A stretch of 64,000 nucleotides of DNA, taken from assembly GCF_010723735.1 (NCBI RefSeq), contig NZ_BLLB01000002.1, positions 3,968,001-4,032,000 on the forward strand. The letters are read 5' to 3'. Origin of the DNA: Mycolicibacterium hippocampi. Lineage in GTDB: Bacteria; Actinomycetota; Actinomycetes; Mycobacteriales; Mycobacteriaceae. A program made the position numbers and the translations under genes. Positions 33,034-40,933 of this stretch are shown here, in pieces. Position 1 is the stretch's first letter. Every line of letters starts with the position of its first letter. The notes below the pieces were generated by a model, which saw nothing but the letters and a program-made list of their open reading frames with translations, had not been told where the DNA came from and did no database searches.

Positions 33034-34523
33034 GCAGCCGCAGCGCATCCCAGGGGACCCTGTGGGGTGTCGGTCTCGGACCGGGCGATCCGGAACTGGT
33101 GACCGTCAAGGCAGCCAGGGTCATCGGGTCCGCTGACGTCGTCGCCTACCACAGTGCGCGGCACGGGCGCAGCATCGCCCGGTCCATCGCCGAGCCCTAC
33201 CTCCGTGCCGGCCAGATCGAGGAACACCTCGTCTACCCGGTGACCACCGAGACGTCGGACCATCCCGGCGGTTACGCGGGCGCGATGGAGGACTTCTACC
33301 GCGAAGCCGCCGAGCGCATCGCCGCGCACCTGACGGCGGGCCGCGACGTCGCCCTGCTGGCAGAGGGCGACCCGTTGTTCTACAGCTCCTACATGCACAT
33401 GCACACCCGCCTCACCGAGCGGTTCGACGCGGTGATCGTGCCCGGCGTGACGTCGGTCAGCGCGGCATCGGCCGCAATTGCCACTCCCCTGGTCCAGGGT
33501 GACCAGGTGCTGACCATCCTGCCCGGGACGCTGCCCGCCGACGAACTCCAACGTCGGCTCAGCGACACCGACGCTGCCGTCATCCTCAAGCTCGGACGCT
33601 CGTATCCAGCTGTGCGCAAAGCACTTTCAGCTGCCGGGCGGCTGGACGAAGCCCACTACGTCGAGCGTGCCAGCACCGAGCGGCAACGCGTGCTGCCGGC
33701 CGACGAGGTCGACGACGCTTCGGTCCCGTACTTCGCGCTCGCGATGCTCGCCGGCCGCCAGAACGCCACCGAGGCCACCGGGAGCGTCGCGGTGGTCGGG
33801 CTGGGGCCCGGCGACGTCGAGTGGACGACGCCGCAGAGCCGCCACGAGCTGGCCACCGCCACGGACCTGATCGGCTACGGCCCCTACCTGGACCGCATCG
33901 GGGTCCGCGAGGGCCAGCGCAGGCATCCCAGTGACAACACCGACGAACCCGCGCGCGCTCGCCTGGCGTGCGAGTTGGCCGAGCGGGGCCGTGCGGTCGC
34001 CGTCGTGTCTTCCGGGGATCCCGGGGTCTTCGCGATGGCCACCGCGGTGCTCGAGGAAGCCAAGCAGTGGCCTGACGTCACGGTGCGGGTGATCCCCGCG
34101 ATGACGGCTGCCCAGGCCGTGGCCAGCCGGGTCGGCGCACCACTGGGCCATGACTACGCGGTCATCTCGCTGTCCGACCGACTCAAGCCGTGGGATGTCA
34201 TCGCGGCACGTCTGACCGCGGCCGCCACTGCTGACATGGTGCTGGCCATCTACAACCCGGCGTCCAAGACGCGTGACTGGCAGGTCGCCGCGATGCGGGA
34301 CCTGCTGCTCGAGCACCGCGATCCCGGAACACCGGTGGTCATCGGCCGAGACGTCGCAGGACCGGACGAAACAGTCAAGGTGGTGCGGCTGGCCGACCTC
34401 GATCAGGCCGACATCGACATGAGGTGTCTGCTCATCATCGGTTCCTCACAGACGCAGTGGTACTCCGCGGGCGAAGGTGGCATCGACCGAGTGTTCACGC
34501 CGCGCTATTACCCCCATATTTGA
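33030..34523 (+). CDS. cobIJ: Bifunctional precorrin-2 C20- / precorrin-3B C17-methyltransferase CobIJ
   Basis: Fusion of two SAM-dependent corrin methyltransferases (497 aa). Residues about 1-240 are the CobI half (GTLWGVGLGPGDPELVTVKA, LLAEGDPLFYSSYMHMHTRL) and residues about 245-495 the CobJ half (VAVVGLGPGDVEWTTPQSRH, VAVVSSGDPGVFAMATAVLE, LAIYNPASKTRDWQ). Both halves keep the glycine-rich GxGxGDP SAM-binding loop. The ATG overlaps the cobH stop. In M. tuberculosis the same fused form occurs (Rv2066). A longer frame upstream overlaps cobH and is not coding. Confidence 0.95.
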   Translation: MSSRSASQGTLWGVGLGPGDPELVTVKAARVIGSADVVAYHSARHGRSIARSIAEPYLRAGQIEEHLVYPVTTETSDHPGGYAGAMEDFYREAAERIAAHLTAGRDVALLAEGDPLFYSSYMHMHTRLTERFDAVIVPGVTSVSAASAAIATPLVQGDQVLTILPGTLPADELQRRLSDTDAAVILKLGRSYPAVRKALSAAGRLDEAHYVERASTERQRVLPADEVDDASVPYFALAMLAGRQNATEATGSVAVVGLGPGDVEWTTPQSRHELATATDLIGYGPYLDRIGVREGQRRHPSDNTDEPARARLACELAERGRAVAVVSSGDPGVFAMATAVLEEAKQWPDVTVRVIPAMTAAQAVASRVGAPLGHDYAVISLSDRLKPWDVIAARLTAAATADMVLAIYNPASKTRDWQVAAMRDLLLEHRDPGTPVVIGRDVAGPDETVKVVRLADLDQADIDMRCLLIIGSSQTQWYSAGEGGIDRVFTPRYYPHI

Positions 34524-34539
34524 CGCCCGTCGCACATCG

Positions 34540-34569
34540 TTGACAGTCGTCAGAACTGCGGGTTAATGT
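34540..34569 (+). promoter_or_regulatory. Candidate SigA-type promoter of the TetR/kinase pair
   Basis: TTGACA at 34540-34545 is followed after 18 nt by TAATGT at 34564-34569, a near-canonical -35/-10 pair. The -10 overlaps the annotated ATG, and a GTG at 34575 lies 6 nt downstream of it. A TGAC/GTCA partial palindrome within the -35 region could be an operator. Confidence 0.55.
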
Positions 34570-35252
34570 CGCGCGTGCAGCGAGGACTACCGGTGCGGTC
34601 GCCGACCGACCGGCGCCAGCCACAGAAGAGCGATCTGCGCCGCAGCGCGATCCTCGAGTCTTTGGACCATCACCTCCGCGAGTTCGGCTTCGACGGCGTC
34701 AACATCGCCGACGTCACCAAGCGCGCCGGGGTCACCCGCTCGGCGTTCTACTTCTATTTCGAGAACAAGGCCGCTGCCGTCGCCGCGCTGCTGGAACCGA
34801 TGTACGACGACGGCTTCGTCGCCAGCGACATCCTGACCGGCACCTCAGAGCCACCCCGATGGCGTATCCGCGCCATGGTGGAGGCGCTGCTCGACACCGT
34901 CGAGCACCATCGCTACCTGCTGCAGGCGATGCTGGAAGCCAGGACCACCAACCCGGCCATCCGCCAGGTGTGGGACGACGCCCGCGAATCCTTTGTGCCC
35001 GCAGTCGCAGCGATGATCACCTCCGAACGCGACGGTGGACTCGCACCCGACGGTCCGCCGGCAGAGGTCCTCGCCGCCATGCTGCTGGAGTTCAACGACC
35101 GACTGCTCGAGCGCTACACGATCGGCGGCACGCTCAGCCGTCAACAGCTCAGCGAGGGCGCCGAGGCCATCTGGTTGCGCACGATCTACGGCCACGTCGA
35201 CGTGACGGGGCAGGCGCGGACTTCCGCAGAACAGAAGAGAGCCACATCGTGA
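34566..35252 (+). CDS. TetR-family transcriptional regulator, EthR-like
   Basis: Regulator of 228 aa. The N-terminal helix-turn-helix is at about residues 25-75: LRRSAILESLDHHLREFGFD, then INIADVTKRAGVTRSAFYFYF-like sequence (VNIADVTKRAGVTRSAFYFY) and ENKAAAVAAL. The C-terminal ligand domain (MVEALLDTVEHHRYLLQAML) resembles EthR-type members. ATG 34566 is used, but a -10-like hexamer overlaps it, so a leaderless GTG start at 34575 (225 aa) may be the true one. The stop overlaps the following kinase-like gene (GTGA), so the two are coupled. Ligand unknown. Confidence 0.87.
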   Translation: MSRVQRGLPVRSPTDRRQPQKSDLRRSAILESLDHHLREFGFDGVNIADVTKRAGVTRSAFYFYFENKAAAVAALLEPMYDDGFVASDILTGTSEPPRWRIRAMVEALLDTVEHHRYLLQAMLEARTTNPAIRQVWDDARESFVPAVAAMITSERDGGLAPDGPPAEVLAAMLLEFNDRLLERYTIGGTLSRQQLSEGAEAIWLRTIYGHVDVTGQARTSAEQKRATS

Positions 35253-36322
35253 CCATCCCCCGCAATCCCGAAGACATCACCGCCGGCTGGCTCGGATCGG
35301 TGCTGGGCGCCGACGTCAGCGGCGTCGAGGTGGCGGCCATCGGTACCGGACAGACCGGCGCCACCTACCGGGTGAGCGCCACCTATGCCGAGGGAGCCGG
35401 TGCTGCGGGCCCGCCCGGCACCTTCGCGGTCAAGCTCCCCGCCCAGGATGACGCCGTGCGCGAACGGGTGGCGCTCGGATACCTCTCCGAGGTGGAGTTC
35501 TACTCGGCGATCACCACGAATGTGGCGATCCCGGTACCCGGTTGCTTCCACAGCGAAATATCCTCCGACGGAACGGATTTTGTGCTGCTGCTCGCCGATA
35601 TGGCCCCCGCTGTCCAAGGCGACCAGATCGCCGGCTGCAGCCACGCCGAGGCGACGCTGGCCGTCGAGGCACTCGCCGGATTGCACGGGCCCAGCTGGGG
35701 CGACCGGCGCTGGTTCGACCTGCCGTCGATCGTCATGCCCAAGCCGGGTGACGCGGAGGCCGCCAAGGGAATGGGCGACGTCGCGGTCATGGCCGCCGAC
35801 ATCACCCTGGACAAACTCGGTGGCTCGGTCAGCGACGAGGACCGCGCCACGCTGACCACCGCGATGCGCCTGGTGACCCCGTGGCTGCTCGCGGAGCCGG
35901 ACCGCTTCTCGCTGATGCACGGCGACTACCGGCTCGACAACCTGCTGTTCGATCCGGACCGAACCCGCGTCACCGTCGTCGACTGGCAGACCGTCGGACT
36001 CGGCCTGCCGGCCCGTGACCTGGCCTACTTCACCGCGACGAGCCTGCTGCCCGAGGTTCGGCCGACCGTCGAACGCGACCTGGTCGAGCGGTACCACACA
36101 GCGCTGCTCGGCTACGGTGTCACCGACTACGACGGCGAAACCTGCTGGAACGACTACCGTCTCGGGGTGCTGCAGGCGCCGCTGCTCACCGCTTTGGGGT
36201 ACGCGTTCTCCGCCTCCACCGAGCGCGGTGACGAGATGATCCTGACGATGCTGCATCGTGGATGTCGCGCCATCCGAGAGCTCGACACGATCGAGCTGAT
36301 CAGGTCGTATCAGCCGGCTTGA
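35249..36322 (+). CDS. Aminoglycoside phosphotransferase/choline-kinase-fold family protein
   Basis: Protein kinase-like small-molecule phosphotransferase of 357 aa. The catalytic loop is LMHGDYRLDNLLFD (HGDxxxxN pattern) and the metal-binding Asp is in TVVDWQTVGLG. N-terminal lysine region is FAVKLPAQDD. Such genes are common in mycobacteria, often called ecdysteroid-kinase-like or APH; natural substrates are unknown and resistance should not be assumed. The start GTG overlaps the TetR stop, and the 3' end overlaps cobL by 23 nt in convergent orientation. Confidence 0.85.
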   Translation: MTIPRNPEDITAGWLGSVLGADVSGVEVAAIGTGQTGATYRVSATYAEGAGAAGPPGTFAVKLPAQDDAVRERVALGYLSEVEFYSAITTNVAIPVPGCFHSEISSDGTDFVLLLADMAPAVQGDQIAGCSHAEATLAVEALAGLHGPSWGDRRWFDLPSIVMPKPGDAEAAKGMGDVAVMAADITLDKLGGSVSDEDRATLTTAMRLVTPWLLAEPDRFSLMHGDYRLDNLLFDPDRTRVTVVDWQTVGLGLPARDLAYFTATSLLPEVRPTVERDLVERYHTALLGYGVTDYDGETCWNDYRLGVLQAPLLTALGYAFSASTERGDEMILTMLHRGCRAIRELDTIELIRSYQPA

Positions 36323-37490
36323 TCACCGACCACTGGGTCACCGGCATCGCCGGCCGCCAGCCGGTGAACGAGCCCACCGATTCGCCGCGGTAGTGCTGGA
36401 ACCGTCGCAGCTCGCCGCCGGCACGGGAAAACCACTGCGCCAGAACCGCTTCGGACTCCACAGTCACCGCGTTGGCGACCAGGCGGCCACCGGCCGGGAG
36501 CTGCGCCCAGCACGCGTCCATGAGTCCGGGCTGACTGACGCCGCCACCGACGAAGATCGCCGCGGGCAGCTCAGCGGAGCCGAACGACTCCGGCGCACCG
36601 GCCGACGTGTCGACGGGCACCCCGAAAGCGCCGGCGTTGACGGTGATACGCGAACGGCGCACCCCGTCGCGTTCGAAGGCGATGGCACGACAACCCGGCC
36701 CGCTGCGGCACCATTCGATTGCGATGCTGCCCGAACCGGCCCCGACGTCCCATAGCAACTCCCCCGGACGTGGCGCCAACATCGCCAGGGTGACCGCGCG
36801 CATGGCCTGCTTGGTCAGCTGCCCGTCGTGGGCGAACACATCGTCGGGCAGCGTTGCGCACCGGCGATCGTCGGGCAGGTACTTCACCGCCATCACGTTG
36901 AGGTCGTCCACGTCGCCCGGCGGCCGGCTCGCCCACTCCCGCGCGGTCGACGAACGTCGCAGTTCCCTCGGACCGCCGAGCTGCTCGAGCACGGTGAGTT
37001 CCGAGTCACCGCGCCCGGAGTCGGTCAACAGCGCCGCCAGCGCCACGGGGCTCGACCGGTCGCGGGAGAGCACGACGGCCTGCCCGCCGCGCCGCACCGC
37101 CTGCGACGGTTCTGCGGTCACCAGGCTGATCACCTCGGTGTCCTGCACCGACCATCCGACGCGGGAGCACGCCAGCGTCACCGACGACACATGCGGGAGG
37201 ACCGCGACCCGGTCGGCGCCGTACTCCCGGATCAACGTGCTGCCGACCCCGTGCAGCAGCGGATCACCGCTGGCCACCACATGGACGTCACCGTCGGCGT
37301 CATCGAGCAGCGTGCGCAGCGCGGGCAGCATCGGCGACGGCCATGGCCGCCGGATCGCCGACACGGTGCCGTCGAGCAGGTCGAGTTGACGCGGCGAACC
37401 GTGGACCACCGTCGCCCTGGAAAGTTCGGCGCGCGACCCGGGAGCCAGCCCCGACATACCGTCGGCGCCGATGCCGACCACGACGATCAC
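36300..37490 (-). CDS. cobL: Precorrin-6Y C5,15-methyltransferase (decarboxylating) CobL
   Basis: Bifunctional enzyme (396 aa) that methylates C-5 and C-15 and decarboxylates the C-12 acetate. Residues about 1-200 are the CbiE-type half (VVVGIGADGMSGLAPGSRAE, VVASGDPLLHGVGSTLI), residues about 210-390 the CbiT-type half with a Rossmann SAM motif (LLWDVGAGSGSIAIEWCRSG). Start GTG with AGAAGG 5 nt upstream. It lies on the strand opposite to cobGHIJ and is separated from it by the TetR/kinase pair. Upstream lies a 32-bp tandem repeat. Confidence 0.95.
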   Translation of the reverse strand: MIVVVGIGADGMSGLAPGSRAELSRATVVHGSPRQLDLLDGTVSAIRRPWPSPMLPALRTLLDDADGDVHVVASGDPLLHGVGSTLIREYGADRVAVLPHVSSVTLACSRVGWSVQDTEVISLVTAEPSQAVRRGGQAVVLSRDRSSPVALAALLTDSGRGDSELTVLEQLGGPRELRRSSTAREWASRPPGDVDDLNVMAVKYLPDDRRCATLPDDVFAHDGQLTKQAMRAVTLAMLAPRPGELLWDVGAGSGSIAIEWCRSGPGCRAIAFERDGVRRSRITVNAGAFGVPVDTSAGAPESFGSAELPAAIFVGGGVSQPGLMDACWAQLPAGGRLVANAVTVESEAVLAQWFSRAGGELRRFQHYRGESVGSFTGWRPAMPVTQWSVIKPADTT

Positions 37491-37498
37491 CGCTGCCT

Positions 37499-37560
37499 TC
37501 TGCTCTTCGCGCGAGCGCTCATCGCCGCCCTCTGCTCTTCGCGCGAGCGCTCATCGCCGC
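37499..37560. repeat. Tandem 30-bp direct repeat, period 32 bp
   Basis: Two exact 30-nt copies (37499-37528 and 37531-37560) beginning TCTGCTCTTCGCGCGAGCGC, separated by CC. They occupy the space between cobL and the SDR gene, and the second copy encodes the last residues and the stop of the SDR. Confidence 0.8.
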
Positions 37561-38300
37561 AACCTGCGCCACATCCACTGTGGCAGCATCCTCATCCCGG
37601 TGAACACCGGCTTGAGTATCCACGGCACCCACACCGTGCGCCGGCCCCTGCCGAGAGCACGCACCGTCGCCTCCGCCACCTGCTCGGGCGTGCTGGAGAA
37701 CGGCGCGGGCTCCATACCCTGCGTCATCCGCCCGACGACGAAGCCGGGCCGCACCAGCAGCAACTGCACACCGGAGCCGTGCAGCGCGTCGGACAGACCG
37801 CTGCAGAACCCGTCCAGACCGGCCTTGGCCGACCCGTACACGTAGTTCGCCCGGCGCACCCGGACCCCGGCGACCGAGGAGAACACGACTATTGTTCCGC
37901 GGCCCGCCGACCGCATCGTGTCCGCCAGCACCGTCAACAGGCTGACCTGTGCCACGTAGTCGGTGTGCGCGATGGCCGCCGCGTGCCCGGCGTCCTTCTC
38001 GGCGCGGGCTTGATCACCGAGGATGCCGAACGCCAGCACCGCGGTGCCGATCGGGCCGTGCTCGGCGACGATCCCGTCGACCACGCCGCGGTGCGAGTCC
38101 AGGTCGTCGGCGTCGAACCCCACGGTGTGCACGGCGGCGGCGCCGGCCTCGCGCAGCAGCGCGGTCTGCGCGTCGAGGTCGTCGGGGCGCCGTGCGGCGA
38201 GCACCACGGTGGCGCCCGGAGCCAGCCGGCGTGCCAGCTCGACGCCGATCTCGCTGCGACCACCGAAGATCACGAGCAACCGCCCGGACGTGTCTGTCAC
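37551..38300 (-). CDS. SDR-family NAD(P)-dependent oxidoreductase, Rv2073c type
   Basis: Short-chain dehydrogenase of 249 aa. The dinucleotide motif appears as LLVIFGGRSEIGVELARRLA, with a modified GxxxGxG (GGRSEIG). The catalytic Ser/Tyr/Lys set is in VFSSVAGVRVRRANYVYGSAKAGL (Tyr in YVYGSAK). It is probably a cytosolic reductase of a lipid or small ketone, substrate unknown. Start GTG. Its last codons fall inside the 32-bp repeat. The same type of gene flanks cobL in M. tuberculosis (Rv2073c). Confidence 0.88.
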   Translation of the reverse strand: MTDTSGRLLVIFGGRSEIGVELARRLAPGATVVLAARRPDDLDAQTALLREAGAAAVHTVGFDADDLDSHRGVVDGIVAEHGPIGTAVLAFGILGDQARAEKDAGHAAAIAHTDYVAQVSLLTVLADTMRSAGRGTIVVFSSVAGVRVRRANYVYGSAKAGLDGFCSGLSDALHGSGVQLLLVRPGFVVGRMTQGMEPAPFSSTPEQVAEATVRALGRGRRTVWVPWILKPVFTGMRMLPQWMWRRLRR

Positions 38301-38321
38301 GTAGGTGATTATGTCCTGCGC

Positions 38322-38327
38322 TAGCGT
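38322..38327 (+). promoter_or_regulatory. Putative -10 hexamer of the F420 reductase gene
   Basis: TAGCGT fits TANNNT and ends 8 nt before the ATG at 38336, so the mRNA is leaderless or nearly so. Confidence 0.4.
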
Positions 38328-38335
38328 GGTGACCG

Positions 38336-38761
38336 ATGGCTACCTCAGGCCGCAAGGCAACCACTCGGCTGACCAACGATGCGCTGGCGTTTCTGACCGA
38401 ACGTCACCTGGCCATGCTGACGACGTTGCGGTCGGACCAGTCCCCGCACGTGGTTGCGGTCGGGTTCACGTTCGATCCCAAGACCCACATCGCGCGTGTC
38501 ATCACCTCCGGCGGCTCCCAGAAAGCGGTCAACGCCGAGCAGCGCGGCGTGGCCGTGCTCAGCCAGGTCGACGGTGCCCGCTGGCTGTCACTGGAGGGCA
38601 AGGCCACGGTGCACACCGAGATCGACGCCGTCCGCGACGCCGAACTGCGCTACGCACAGCGCTACCGCACGCCCCGTCCGAACCCGAAGCGTGTGGTGAT
38701 CGAAGTGCGGGTGGAACGGGTGCTGGGATCGTCGACCCTGCTGGACCGCGGCGAACACTGA
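38336..38761 (+). CDS. PPOX-class F420-dependent reductase, Rv2074 type
   Basis: Protein of 141 aa with the split beta-barrel flavin/deazaflavin reductase fold of the FDOR-B group. Sequence LTNDALAFLTERHLAMLTTL, HVVAVGFTFDPKTHIARVIT and SGGSQKAVNAEQRGVAVLSQ match Rv2074, which has been described as an F420H2-dependent biliverdin reductase. Its position next to the Rv2073c-type SDR and cobL is the same as in M. tuberculosis. It is a third PPOX-fold gene in the window but belongs to a different subgroup from the pair at 25 kb. Confidence 0.87.
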   Translation: MATSGRKATTRLTNDALAFLTERHLAMLTTLRSDQSPHVVAVGFTFDPKTHIARVITSGGSQKAVNAEQRGVAVLSQVDGARWLSLEGKATVHTEIDAVRDAELRYAQRYRTPRPNPKRVVIEVRVERVLGSSTLLDRGEH

Positions 38762-38766
38762 ACCGA

Positions 38767-39894
38767 TCAGGACACCGGCACCACGACCAGCTCGTGCGGG
38801 CGGTTGTTCACCGACGACGCCCCGTCGGCCGTGACGATCACGATGTCCTCGATGCGCGCCCCCCACTGTCCCGGGAAGTAGACGCCCGGCTCGACCGAGA
38901 ACGCCATCCCCTCCTGTAGCGGCAGCGAATTGCCCGCCACGATGTAGGGCTCCTCGTGCACCGACAAGCCGATGCCGTGCCCGGTGCGGTGCACAAACGC
39001 CTCTGCCAGCCCCTCCGCGGCCAGCACGTCGCGGGCGGCGGCGTCGATCTGCTCCGCGGTGACGCCGGGCCGGACGGCGGCCACGGCGGCGCGCTGCGCC
39101 TGCTGCAGCACCGCGTACCGGCGGGCGACCTCTGGGTCGGGTTCGCCGAGGCTGTAGGTGCGGGTGGAATCGGAGTTGTAGCCGGGCTCGTAGGGACCCC
39201 CGATGTCGACGACGACGATGTCGCCGGCCCGCAGTTCACGATCAGAACACTCGTGGTGCGGGTCCGCACCGTGCGGACCCGATCCGACGATGATGAACGC
39301 GACTTCCGAATGCCCTTCGGCAACAATGGCTTCGGCGATATCGGCGGCAACATCCGCCTCGGTGCGCCCGGGAACCAGGAACTCCGGCACCCGCGCGTGC
39401 ACCCGGTCGATCGCGGCGCCGGCCTTGCGCAGCGCGTCGACCTCCGCGGGATCCTTGACCATCCGCATCGTGCGCAGCACCTCGGTGGCCAGCACCGGGA
39501 CGACCCCGAGCACGTCGGCCAGCGGGAGCAGGTGCAGCGCGGGCATCGCGTCGGTGACCGCGACGGTGACGGAGCCACCGCCCAGAGCCTGCGCCACCAA
39601 CGTATAGGGATCCTCCCCGTCCACCCAGTCACGCACCGTGACACCGAGTTCGGGCACCGCGGACTCCTTGAGCGAGGCTAGTTCCAGGCGCGGCACGACG
39701 ATCGTCGGGTCCCCGCTCGCCGGAATCACCAGTGCGGTGAGCCGCTCGAAGGTCTGGGCCCGCGACCCGACGAGGTACCGCAGGTCGTAGCCTGGCGTGA
39801 TCACCAGACCGGCCAAGCCGGCGGCACCGGCCGCGCGGGCGGCCTCGGCCATGCGCCGGGCGTAAACGTCTGAGCTGAAACGGCCTTGCGTCAT
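38767..39894 (-). CDS. pepE: Xaa-Pro aminopeptidase/dipeptidase PepE
   Basis: M24-family metallopeptidase of 375 aa that releases N-terminal residues preceding proline. The two-metal ligands appear as DIVVVDIGGPYEPGYNSDST (Asp pair), HRTGHGIGLSVHEEPYI (His), FSVEPGVYFPGQWGARIEDI (Glu pair). The N-terminal creatinase-like domain covers residues 1-140. It converges with the F420 reductase gene (5 nt between stops) and diverges from the exonuclease gene. The same neighbour relation is found in M. tuberculosis (Rv2089c-Rv2090). The ATG follows TAGCCT by 7 nt. Confidence 0.94.
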   Translation of the reverse strand: MTQGRFSSDVYARRMAEAARAAGAAGLAGLVITPGYDLRYLVGSRAQTFERLTALVIPASGDPTIVVPRLELASLKESAVPELGVTVRDWVDGEDPYTLVAQALGGGSVTVAVTDAMPALHLLPLADVLGVVPVLATEVLRTMRMVKDPAEVDALRKAGAAIDRVHARVPEFLVPGRTEADVAADIAEAIVAEGHSEVAFIIVGSGPHGADPHHECSDRELRAGDIVVVDIGGPYEPGYNSDSTRTYSLGEPDPEVARRYAVLQQAQRAAVAAVRPGVTAEQIDAAARDVLAAEGLAEAFVHRTGHGIGLSVHEEPYIVAGNSLPLQEGMAFSVEPGVYFPGQWGARIEDIVIVTADGASSVNNRPHELVVVPVS

Positions 39895-39901
39895 GCCGTC
39901 C

Positions 39902-39907
39902 AGGCTA
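39902..39907 (-). promoter_or_regulatory. Putative -10 hexamer of pepE (leaderless)
   Basis: Minus-strand TAGCCT fits TANNNT and ends 7 nt before the ATG at 39894. Confidence 0.5.
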
Positions 39908-39962
39908 ATCCCGGCCGGCTGCAGCGGCTCGCGCGGGAAAGCCGCCTGGCAGGATGACGCGC

Positions 39963-40922
39963 ATGAGTGATGCTCCCCTGCTGCTGCTCGACGGCGCCAG
40001 CATGTGGTTCCGGTCGTATTTCGGGGTCCCGTCGTCGATCACCGCGCCGGACGGACGACCGGTCAACGCCCTGCGGGGGTTCCTCGACGCCGTCGCGACG
40101 CTGATCACCAGGGAACGTCCCCAGCGGCTGGTGGTGTGCCGGGACGACGACTGGCGTCCGCAATGGCGGGTGGACCTGGTCCCGTCCTACAAGGCACACC
40201 GGGTGGCTGAGGAGAACCCTGCCGACGAGCCCGATGTCGAGGAGGTGCCCGACGAACTGACCCCGCAGGTCGACATGATCATGGAGATGCTCGACGCGTT
40301 CGGGATCGCGACGGCGGGGGCGCCCCAGGCCGAGGCCGACGACGTGTTGGGCACCCTCGCCGAGCGGGAGCGGCGCCACCCGGTAGTCGTGGTCAGCGGA
40401 GACCGCGACCTGCTGCAACTCGTGCGCGACGACCCGGTCCCGGTCCGCGTGCTGTACCTCGGTCGCGGGCTGGCCAAGGCGGTCTCCTACGGACCCGACG
40501 AGGTCGCGCAGACCTATGGGGTGCCCGTCGAGCGGGCAGGCCCGGCGTATGCCGAGTTGGCGCTGTTGCGCGGCGACCCCTCCGACGGGCTTCCCGGGGT
40601 GGCCGGCATCGGCGAGAAGACCGCGGCGACGCTTCTGGCACAGCACGGATCCCTGGAACGGATCCTGGCCGCCGCCGAAGACCCCGCCTCGAAGCTGGCC
40701 AAGGCGCACCGCACCAAACTGCGATCCGCCACCGACTACATCGCCAGAGCCGAACCCGTGGTGCGGGTCGCGACGGATGCCGAGGTCACGATGTCGACAG
40801 AAACCGATGCGCTACCGCTGGTGGCCGCGGATCCGCGCAAGGTGGCCGAACTCGCCCAGCGCTACGGCGTGTCGTCGTCGATCGGCCGGCTGCAGAAGGC
40901 CCTCGACGGTCTCCCGGACTGA
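39963..40922 (+). CDS. 5'-3' exonuclease, polymerase I N-terminal type
   Basis: Stand-alone flap/5'-3' exonuclease of 319 aa, homologous to the N-terminal domain of DNA polymerase I. The acidic metal sites are seen in LLLDGASMWFRSYFGVPSS, VVCRDDDWRPQWR and AEADDVLGTLAERE, with DRDLLQLV and the helix-hairpin-helix-like GIGEKTAATLLAQHGSLERI. It should act in Okazaki fragment processing or repair. Start: ATG 39963 (MSDAPLLLL) is favoured; an ATG three codons earlier at 39954 is possible. The same gene sits next to pepE in M. tuberculosis (Rv2090). Confidence 0.93.
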   Translation: MSDAPLLLLDGASMWFRSYFGVPSSITAPDGRPVNALRGFLDAVATLITRERPQRLVVCRDDDWRPQWRVDLVPSYKAHRVAEENPADEPDVEEVPDELTPQVDMIMEMLDAFGIATAGAPQAEADDVLGTLAERERRHPVVVVSGDRDLLQLVRDDPVPVRVLYLGRGLAKAVSYGPDEVAQTYGVPVERAGPAYAELALLRGDPSDGLPGVAGIGEKTAATLLAQHGSLERILAAAEDPASKLAKAHRTKLRSATDYIARAEPVVRVATDAEVTMSTETDALPLVAADPRKVAELAQRYGVSSSIGRLQKALDGLPD

Positions 40923-40933
40923 CCGGGTCCCGG

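Noticed and set aside
34859..35248. N-terminal extension of the kinase-fold gene
   Set aside because: The in-frame extension overlaps the TetR gene in another frame and is Arg-rich; the GTG at 35249 with GTGA overlap is the natural start.
40913..40927. CCCGG-N5-CCGGG hairpin as the exonuclease terminator
   Set aside because: Five-base GC stems occur often by chance in DNA of this composition and there is no T-tract.
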